DNA from: an uncultured Pelagibacteraceae bacterium
GTDB taxonomy: Bacteria; Pseudomonadota; Alphaproteobacteria; Pelagibacterales; Pelagibacteraceae
Assembly (NCBI GenBank): GCA_902531175.1
Contig: CACADE010000001.1
Location: forward strand, 248,001-312,000
Reading direction: 5' to 3'
Length of the DNA stretch: 64,000 nt
Every line of letters starts with the position of its first letter. The stretch's first letter is position 1. Shown here piece after piece: positions 53,897 to 60,340 of this stretch. The notes under the pieces were generated by a model. It saw only the letters and a list, made by a program, of their open reading frames with translations. It did no database searches and had not been told where the DNA came from. A program made the position numbers and the translations under genes.

Positions 53897-54403
53897 ATGA
53901 ATGATGTACATAACGAAAAAGGGACAAACAAAAGTTTGTCCCTTTTTTTTAAAAGTTCATTCATTGTTTCAGCTGTAATAATATTAATTTCTTCAATTCT
54001 ATTATACTTTACGTTTACTTTTGACATAGTGCCTCCTATATTAAATAGAGGTATACAGCCAGCAACGTTTCCAAAGGCCCTATTAATTTTAATTATTGCG
54101 CTAACTTTATTAACTTATTTTATTTCTCTTAAAAATCCCTGGAAAAATGAAAAAAAATTACCTAATTCATTTTACATCACTTTGCTTTCATTTGTTGTTT
54201 TTATAACTGTTTCAAAATTTTTAGATTTCTTTTTAGGCATAGCATTACTTTCAATCATAGTTTCTTACTTTTGGGGAGAAAGAAGAGTTGCCTATTTAAT
54301 AATCGTATCAATTATATTTCCTTTAATTGTTTTTGTATTTTTTGAAACAATTTTAGGATTACGATTTCCACCTGGAATTATTACAAACCTTTATTACGGA
54401 TAA
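53897..54403 (+). CDS. tctB: Tripartite tricarboxylate transporter small membrane subunit (TctB)
   Basis: A 168-residue membrane protein with four hydrophobic segments (about residues 22-43, 60-76, 90-118, 125-150), the usual TctB topology. GIQPATFPKALLILIIAL matches the R(G)xxPxxFPxxL family pattern. The first 17 codons after the ATG overlap a terminator-like hairpin (53916-53950), so either translation begins downstream of it at a non-ATG codon or the hairpin serves as an attenuator inside the gene. It is followed by tctA with a one-base gap. Confidence 0.88.
   Translation: MNDVHNEKGTNKSLSLFFKSSFIVSAVIILISSILLYFTFTFDIVPPILNRGIQPATFPKALLILIIALTLLTYFISLKNPWKNEKKLPNSFYITLLSFVVFITVSKFLDFFLGIALLSIIVSYFWGERRVAYLIIVSIIFPLIVFVFFETILGLRFPPGIITNLYYG
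53916..53950 (+). terminator. Terminator-like hairpin between tctC and tctB, inside the annotated tctB start
   Basis: AAAAAGGGACAAAC pairs with GTTTGTCCCTTTTT around a four-base loop and continues in a T tract. The nine GGGACAAAC:GTTTGTCCC pairs are perfect. It lies 37 bases after the tctC stop and would end most transcripts, with read-through for tctBA. Confidence 0.85.
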
Positions 54404-54404
54404 A

Positions 54405-55883
54405 ATGGAAAATTTAGGTTTAATCTTTGCTCCTTTATTTAGTTATAAATTATTAATTGTTTTATTTTTTGGAACAATTTTTGGATTAATTCTTGGAGTT
54501 CTTCCTGGACTAGGGCCAACAACAGGCGGTGCTTTAATATTACCTTTTACGATGACACTAGATCCACTATCTGCAATTGTTTTACTAACTGCAATTTATT
54601 GTGCAGGAACTTATGGAGGTGCAATTACTGCAATTTTAATAAATACCCCTGGAACCCCTGCAGCAGCAGCCACATGTTTAGATGGTTACCCTTTAGCACA
54701 AAAAGGAGAAGCTGGAAGAGCTTTAGGTATGGCTACTGTTTCAAGCGTAATTGGTGGAATTGCTAGTGTTATAGTTCTTATATTTTTTGCTCCTTTACTT
54801 GCAAATTTAGCTTACGAATTCGGTCAACCTGAATATTTTGCGCTAGCAATTTTTGGATTAACTATGCTTGCATCAATTGGTGAAGGCAGTCCTATTAAAA
54901 ATTTAATTGCTGGTGCTTTTGGAATTCTAATTTCAACTGTTGGTAAAGATTTTATGACATCTATAGATAGGTTTACATTTGGAATTAATGAATTGACTGA
55001 AGGTATTGGTTTTATTCCAGTAGTAGTAGGTTTGTTTGCTATTAGTGAAATGTTAACTCAATCTACTTTAATAAATCAAATATTTAATAGAGTAGCTTTA
55101 AAGGCAGTTAAACTTCCATCAATCGATGATTATAAAAAAACTTGGAAAACAATTATAAGATCTAGTGGGATAGGATCATTTATTGGTGTTTTGCCAGCAG
55201 AGGGAGGAACTGTTGCATCTTTAATAGGATATGCTGAAGCAAAAAGATGGTCAAAAAAACCTGAGGATTTTGGAAAAGGATCAATTGAAGGAATAGCTGG
55301 AGCTGAAGCAGCAAATAATGCTGCTACTGGAGGAGCCATGGTTCCAACGCTAGCTTTAGGCATTCCTGGTAGTGCGACTACAGCAGTAATACTTACAGGA
55401 TTAATCATACATGGTGTAAGACCGGGTCCAGATTTATTTAGAGAGCAACCTGAGTTTCTTTATGGAATATTTGGTTCAATGCTAATTGCAAATATTTTAT
55501 TCTTCGTATTAGGATTTTTTGGAGCTAAAATATTTGCAAGAATAACTTTAGTTCCGAATAAATTATTATGGCCGATGATTTTTGCGGTTTCTGTTTGTGG
55601 AACATATTCTTTAAATCAGTCAATTATTGATGTTTGGTTGATGCTATTATTTGGAGTTATTGGTTTCTTTATGAGAAGATATGGATTTTCAGTTGTACCT
55701 GTAATTATAGGTTTAATTTTGGGTGAATTGGTAGAAGGAACTTTAAGACAATCGCTTGTTATTTTCGATGGAAACTGGTTAATGTTTCTTCAAAGACCTA
55801 TTGCATTAACATTTTTTGTTTTATCTTTAATTGCTCTAAGTTTTCCATTAATAAAGAGAAAGAAAAAAAATGATAAAGTTTGA
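54405..55883 (+). CDS. tctA: Tripartite tricarboxylate transporter large membrane subunit (TctA)
   Basis: A 492-residue inner-membrane transporter core with about 11 hydrophobic segments. Diagnostic phrases: LGVLPGLGPTTGGALILPF, GAITAILINTPGTPAAAAT, KLPSIDDYKKTWKTIIRSSGIGSFIGVLPAEGG, AEAANNAATGGAMVPTLALGIPGSATTAV. These are the two GxxPGxG-type repeats of TctA. It couples ligand import to an ion gradient. Its 3' end overlaps the SDR gene by 14 bases, so transporter and dehydrogenase expression are coupled. Confidence 0.95.
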   Translation: MENLGLIFAPLFSYKLLIVLFFGTIFGLILGVLPGLGPTTGGALILPFTMTLDPLSAIVLLTAIYCAGTYGGAITAILINTPGTPAAAATCLDGYPLAQKGEAGRALGMATVSSVIGGIASVIVLIFFAPLLANLAYEFGQPEYFALAIFGLTMLASIGEGSPIKNLIAGAFGILISTVGKDFMTSIDRFTFGINELTEGIGFIPVVVGLFAISEMLTQSTLINQIFNRVALKAVKLPSIDDYKKTWKTIIRSSGIGSFIGVLPAEGGTVASLIGYAEAKRWSKKPEDFGKGSIEGIAGAEAANNAATGGAMVPTLALGIPGSATTAVILTGLIIHGVRPGPDLFREQPEFLYGIFGSMLIANILFFVLGFFGAKIFARITLVPNKLLWPMIFAVSVCGTYSLNQSIIDVWLMLLFGVIGFFMRRYGFSVVPVIIGLILGELVEGTLRQSLVIFDGNWLMFLQRPIALTFFVLSLIALSFPLIKRKKKNDKV

Positions 55884-56619
55884 TTTAAGTAATAGGGTTG
55901 CGGTTATAACAGGTGGTGCTCAGGGTTTTGGATTTGCAATAGCGGAAAGATTCATTCAATCAGGTGCAAAAGTTGTTATATGGGATATTGATGAACAAGA
56001 AGCAAAGAAAGCCGTTGAAAAAATAAATTCAGAAAACATAAGTTATAAAATTGTAAATGTATGTAACTTTGAAGAGATTTCTAAAAGCTTAAAAGATATT
56101 GAGACTGAACATAATAAAATAGATATTTTTGTAAACAATGCTGGGATAACAGGCATGAATAAAACAGTTGCAGAATATCCTATTGAAGAGTGGGAAAAAG
56201 TTATTCAATTAAATTTAAATGCAGTATTTTACTGTTGCAAAGCAGTTGTTCCTTATTTGGAAAAAAATAATTATGGAAGAATAGTTAATATTGCATCAAT
56301 TGCTGGAAAAGAAGGCAATCCTAACGCTGGAGCTTATAGCACATCAAAAGCAGGGGTTATTGGTTTAACAAAATCTCTAGGAAAAGAGTTAGCATTAAAA
56401 AATATAGCAGTAAATTGTGTAACACCGGCAGCTGCAAAAACAAGAATATTTGATCAAATGACCGAAGAACATATAAATTACATGCTTTCAAAGATTCCAA
56501 GAAATAAGTTTGCAAAAGTTAATGAATTGGCTTCTTTAGTAACTTATTTAGCTAGTGAAGAAAACTCTTTTGCGACTGCTGCAGTGTTTGATCTAAGTGG
56601 GGGAAGAGCTACTTATTAA
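55870..56619 (+). CDS. Short-chain dehydrogenase, 2-keto-3-deoxy-L-rhamnonate/fuconate 4-dehydrogenase-like
   Basis: A 249-residue classical SDR. Cofactor motif TGGAQGFG (residues 15-22), NNAGIT, catalytic Ser in NIASIAG and YxxxK (YSTSKAG, about 155-161). The C-terminus FDLSGGRATY and the AYSTSKAGVIGLTKSLGKEL stretch resemble enzymes that oxidise L-2-keto-3-deoxyrhamnonate or -fuconate at C4 (LRA5 type) as I recall them. The start overlaps tctA by 14 bases. A FabG-like role is the alternative, but no fatty acid genes are near. Confidence 0.8.
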   Translation: MIKFDLSNRVAVITGGAQGFGFAIAERFIQSGAKVVIWDIDEQEAKKAVEKINSENISYKIVNVCNFEEISKSLKDIETEHNKIDIFVNNAGITGMNKTVAEYPIEEWEKVIQLNLNAVFYCCKAVVPYLEKNNYGRIVNIASIAGKEGNPNAGAYSTSKAGVIGLTKSLGKELALKNIAVNCVTPAAAKTRIFDQMTEEHINYMLSKIPRNKFAKVNELASLVTYLASEENSFATAAVFDLSGGRATY

Positions 56620-56643
56620 TGTATTTAATTTAATATTTTTTTT

Positions 56644-57672
56644 ATGAAATACTCTGCATCTAAAAATAGATACTCCAATATGTTATATAGGACTTGCGGT
56701 GACAGCGGTGTAAAATTACCTTTAATCAGCTTGGGTCTTTGGCATAATTTTGGTGCCAAAATCCCACTTTCAAATATTAAAAAAATCCTATTTTACGCTT
56801 TTGATAGAGGTGTTACTCATTTTGATTTGGCGAATAATTATGGCCCTCCATATGGTAGCACAGAAAGTAATTTTGGAAAAATAATAAGTAAAGACTTAAA
56901 AAAATATAGAGACGAACTCATCATATCATCTAAAGCTGGTTATGATATGTGGGAAGGACCTTATGGAGAATGGGGATCAAAAAAACATATTATCGCGAGT
57001 TGTGATCAAAGTTTAAAAAGAATGAAAGTTGATTATTTTGACATATTTTATTCACATAGATTTGACCCAAATACACCTTTAGAAGAGACAGCAGATGCTT
57101 TAGAAACTATTTATAAATCTGGTAAAGCTTTATATATTGGCATTTCATCTTATTCCTCCAAAAAGACAAATCAAATCTACAAAATTTTAAAATCAAGAAA
57201 TATTAAATTGTTTATTCATCAACCATCATATTCGTTAATAAATAGATGGATTGAAAAAGATTTGACTAAGACAATAAGAAAACTAAAAATTGGATGTATT
57301 GCTTTTTCTCCGCTAGCTCAAGGAATGCTATCAGATAAATATTTAAAAAAGATACCTAAAGTTTCAAGAGCAAGCGATACAACATCATACTTAGATAAAT
57401 CTTTGATAACAAAAAAAAATTTAAAGATTGTTTCGGATTTAAATAAGATTGCAATTAAAAGAGGGCAATCTTTATCTCAAATGGCAATCTCTTGGGTTCT
57501 ATCAAATAATTATGTAACATCCGCTCTAATAGGAGTTAGAAATATTAATCAATTAAAAGAAAATTTAGAAAGTCTAAACAAACTTAATTTTACAACTTCT
57601 GAAATGAAAATAATTAATAAAACCGCAAAAGATGGTAATATTAACATCTGGAACCAATCAAGTTCATATTAA
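56644..57672 (+). CDS. Aldo/keto reductase, YghZ-like
   Basis: A 342-residue AKR barrel. The catalytic tetrad is visible: Asp and Tyr in FDLANNYGPPYG, Lys in IISSKAGYDMWEG and His in DIFYSHRFDP. The DMWEGPYGEWGSKKH and SYSLINRW phrases match the YghZ/AKR14 group, whose E. coli member reduces L-glyceraldehyde 3-phosphate. In the present context a sugar or aldehyde substrate such as L-lactaldehyde is plausible, but it might also act as a sugar dehydrogenase. It sits 24 bases after the SDR gene and one base before the ROK kinase. Confidence 0.88.
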   Translation: MKYSASKNRYSNMLYRTCGDSGVKLPLISLGLWHNFGAKIPLSNIKKILFYAFDRGVTHFDLANNYGPPYGSTESNFGKIISKDLKKYRDELIISSKAGYDMWEGPYGEWGSKKHIIASCDQSLKRMKVDYFDIFYSHRFDPNTPLEETADALETIYKSGKALYIGISSYSSKKTNQIYKILKSRNIKLFIHQPSYSLINRWIEKDLTKTIRKLKIGCIAFSPLAQGMLSDKYLKKIPKVSRASDTTSYLDKSLITKKNLKIVSDLNKIAIKRGQSLSQMAISWVLSNNYVTSALIGVRNINQLKENLESLNKLNFTTSEMKIINKTAKDGNINIWNQSSSY

Positions 57673-57673
57673 A

Positions 57674-58579
57674 ATGCATATTGGTATTGATTTAGGTGGA
57701 ACCAAAACAGAGTCAATCATTATTGATGAAAATGGAAAAGAGCTCGAGAGAATTAGAAGAACAACACCAAAAAATTATAATGGAACTTTAGATACAGTAT
57801 GTGAACTTGTAATTTATTTAGAAGATAAATACAAAAAAAGTTGTAGTGTTGGTGTAGGCTCGCCTGGAGCTTTATCAAAAGAAACAAATTGTATAAAGGG
57901 TGGTAATTCAACCTGGTTAAATGATAGGCCTTTAAAAAAGGATATTGAGCTTAGGCTAAATAGAAAAATATTTCTTGAAAATGATGCTAATTGCTTTGCT
58001 TTATCTGAATCAATTGATGGAGCTGGTCTTAACCATGAAATAGTATTTGGAGTTATAATTGGAACAGGTGTTGGCGGAGGATTAATTATTAATAATAAAA
58101 TTGTTAATGGATTTAATAACATAACTGGGGAATGGGGACATAATCAAATGCCAATAGGAACAAATGATAAGTGGAAAAGGCACGATTGTTATTGTGGTAA
58201 AAAAGGATGCATTGAAACATTCCTATCTGGTCCTGGGTTTTCAAAACATTTTTATGACATTCATAAAATAGATTTAGATGCTAAAATAATTCAAGAAAAT
58301 GCAAACAAAGGAGATGAAAAATCTTTAGAATTTGTATTTCAATACTTAGATTACTTAGCACGAGGCTTATCCACTGTAATTAATATTGTTGATCCTGGTG
58401 CAATTGTTATGGGTGGAGGTGTTTCCAATATGAAACAGATTTATGGAAATATAAATTCAAAATTAAAAAAATATGTATTTAGTGACACTGTAAATACTAA
58501 AGTTTTAAAAAATATTCATGGAGATTCTAGTGGCGTAAGAGGAGCTGCAGATTTAGGAAGATCTAACGATACAATATAA
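57674..58579 (+). CDS. ROK-family sugar kinase (fructokinase/N-acetylhexosamine kinase-like)
   Basis: A 301-residue ROK kinase. ATP-binding GIDLGGTKTESII at residues 3-15, the ROK zinc motif CYCGKKGCIE (about residues 172-181) with the His in GEWGHNQMP, and NDANCFALSE with the catalytic Asp. The enzyme phosphorylates a hexose such as fructose, mannose or N-acetylglucosamine. I chose ATG 57674, one base after the AKR stop; the in-frame extension to 57632 lies inside the AKR gene. It may phosphorylate a side substrate, since the neighbouring pathway does not need a kinase. Confidence 0.88.
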   Translation: MHIGIDLGGTKTESIIIDENGKELERIRRTTPKNYNGTLDTVCELVIYLEDKYKKSCSVGVGSPGALSKETNCIKGGNSTWLNDRPLKKDIELRLNRKIFLENDANCFALSESIDGAGLNHEIVFGVIIGTGVGGGLIINNKIVNGFNNITGEWGHNQMPIGTNDKWKRHDCYCGKKGCIETFLSGPGFSKHFYDIHKIDLDAKIIQENANKGDEKSLEFVFQYLDYLARGLSTVINIVDPGAIVMGGGVSNMKQIYGNINSKLKKYVFSDTVNTKVLKNIHGDSSGVRGAADLGRSNDTI

Positions 58580-58588
58580 ATTTAAATA

Positions 58589-59449
58589 ATGAAAAAATAT
58601 AAAATCGGTTTTATTGGAATAGGTTTAATGGGATTTCCAATGGCTAAAAATCTTCTAAAATCAAAATATGAAGTTAAAGTTTTTAATAGAACTAAAAATA
58701 AAGCCATTAGACTAAAAAAATTTGGTGCGAAAGTATGTAACTCTCTAAAGGAAGTTGTTACGGACCAGGATCTAATAATTACCATGTTGTCTGATGATAA
58801 GGCTATAAAAAAAATATATTTTAATTCAGAATTTTTAAAAAATTTAAAAAAAGGATCTACAGTCATTGATATGAGTTCTGCAAATCCTAGAACAGCAATT
58901 AATTTATCAAAATTATTAAAAAAATATAAAATTAATTTTTTAGACGCACCAGTTTCTGGAGGCACCAATGGTGCAGAGAATGCAGAGCTCGCCATAATGG
59001 TTGGTGGAGATAAGAAAGTTTTTTCTAAAAATTTAAATGTACTTAAGAAATTAGGCAATCCAGTTTTAGTTGGAAAAAATTCCGCAGGTCAAATAGCAAA
59101 ATTAGCTAATCAAATTATAGTTGGAATTACAATAGGATCTGTTGCAGAAGCAATTAAACTATCACAAAAAAATAACGTAGATCCAATTAATATTCTCAAA
59201 GCATTGAAAGGAGGATGGGCTGACAGTAAAGTATTGCAAACTCACGGACTAAGAATGATCAAAAATGATTTTAAACCAAGAGGAAAAAATTTTTCGCAAT
59301 TAAAAGATATGAATAACATCCTTGATTGTGCAAAAAATAAAAAGTTAGAATTACCTTTATCTAAAATAGTAAAAAAAATGTATAATAAACTTGTTAAAAA
59401 GGGTTTAGGTAATTATGATCATAGTTCGTTATACAAAAGCTATAAATAA
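58589..59449 (+). CDS. 3-Hydroxyisobutyrate dehydrogenase/tartronate semialdehyde reductase-like oxidoreductase
   Basis: A 286-residue beta-hydroxyacid dehydrogenase. Nucleotide motif GFIGIGLMGFPMAKNL (residues 6-21), substrate motif LDAPVSGGTNGAE and the catalytic Lys in GQIAKLANQI (about residue 171) are intact. The family interconverts 3-hydroxy acids and semialdehydes using NAD(P). Its place before the hydrolase suggests that it handles a lower-branch product such as a semialdehyde, but the substrate cannot be read from the sequence. Confidence 0.9.
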   Translation: MKKYKIGFIGIGLMGFPMAKNLLKSKYEVKVFNRTKNKAIRLKKFGAKVCNSLKEVVTDQDLIITMLSDDKAIKKIYFNSEFLKNLKKGSTVIDMSSANPRTAINLSKLLKKYKINFLDAPVSGGTNGAENAELAIMVGGDKKVFSKNLNVLKKLGNPVLVGKNSAGQIAKLANQIIVGITIGSVAEAIKLSQKNNVDPINILKALKGGWADSKVLQTHGLRMIKNDFKPRGKNFSQLKDMNNILDCAKNKKLELPLSKIVKKMYNKLVKKGLGNYDHSSLYKSYK

Positions 59450-59463
59450 TTATTGGAGATGAA

Positions 59464-60306
59464 ATGAAATTACTAAGAGTAGGAGAAAAAAATAAAGAAA
59501 AGCCAGCTATATTAGATAAAGATGGAAAGTTGAGAGATATATCCAAACATATAATTGATTTAGATCCAACTCATTTAAATTTTGAAACATTTGAAAAAAT
59601 TAAACAAATTGATTTATCATCACAGCCCGAGATTTCAAATAATACAAGAATTGGTTCATGCATAACTAAACCAGGAAAATTTATTGCAATTGGATTAAAT
59701 TTTTCTGACCATGCAGCGGAAACTGGAGCAAAACCACCAACAGAACCAATTGTATTTATGAAAGCCACTAGTTCAATCAATGGACCAAATGATGATATTG
59801 AAATTACAAGCTATTCAAACAAACTAGATTGGGAAGTTGAGCTAGGTTTAGTTATTGGAAAAAATGCTAAAAATATTCCAGAGAAAAATTCACAAGATTA
59901 TATCTTAGGTTATTGTTTAGTGAATGATGTAAGTGAGAGGGAGTGGCAAATAGAAAAAATGGGACAGTGGGTAAAAGGAAAGTCGCACGATACATTTGGT
60001 CCTGTTGGTCCATATCTTGTGACCAAAGATGAGATTAATGATGTAAACAACCTAAATATGGAATTAGATTTAAATGGTGAACGAATGCAAACGGGTAATA
60101 CAAAAACAATGATTTTTAATGTAGATCATATTGTTTCATATGTTAGCAGATATATGTCTCTTCAACCTGGAGATATCATTACCACAGGAACACCCCCAGG
60201 AGTTGGAATGGGAATGAAGCCACAAAAATTTTTAAAAGCAGGTGATGAAATGAGGCTTTCAATAGAACTTCTTGGTGAACAAAAATCAAAAGTAGTAGCA
60301 ATTTAA
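59464..60306 (+). CDS. Fumarylacetoacetase-family hydrolase, 2,4-diketo-3-deoxy sugar acid hydrolase-like
   Basis: A 280-residue FAH-family enzyme. RIGSCITKPGKFIAIGLNFSDHAAE, FMKATSSINGPNDD, metal-binding Glu/Asp in DWEVELGLVIG and NDVSERE, KSHDTFGPVGP and TTGTPPGVGMG are intact. The arrangement and the MKLLRVG N-terminus resemble hydrolases that cleave 2,4-diketo-3-deoxy-L-rhamnonate or -fuconate to pyruvate and lactate (LRA6 type). A GGAG Shine-Dalgarno precedes the ATG. It is the last gene of the run before ppc, so the dehydratase, SDR and this enzyme could complete one pathway. Confidence 0.85.
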   Translation: MKLLRVGEKNKEKPAILDKDGKLRDISKHIIDLDPTHLNFETFEKIKQIDLSSQPEISNNTRIGSCITKPGKFIAIGLNFSDHAAETGAKPPTEPIVFMKATSSINGPNDDIEITSYSNKLDWEVELGLVIGKNAKNIPEKNSQDYILGYCLVNDVSEREWQIEKMGQWVKGKSHDTFGPVGPYLVTKDEINDVNNLNMELDLNGERMQTGNTKTMIFNVDHIVSYVSRYMSLQPGDIITTGTPPGVGMGMKPQKFLKAGDEMRLSIELLGEQKSKVVAI

Positions 60307-60340
60307 TCCAAATATAATCTCTTTTTTGATATAATAAATT

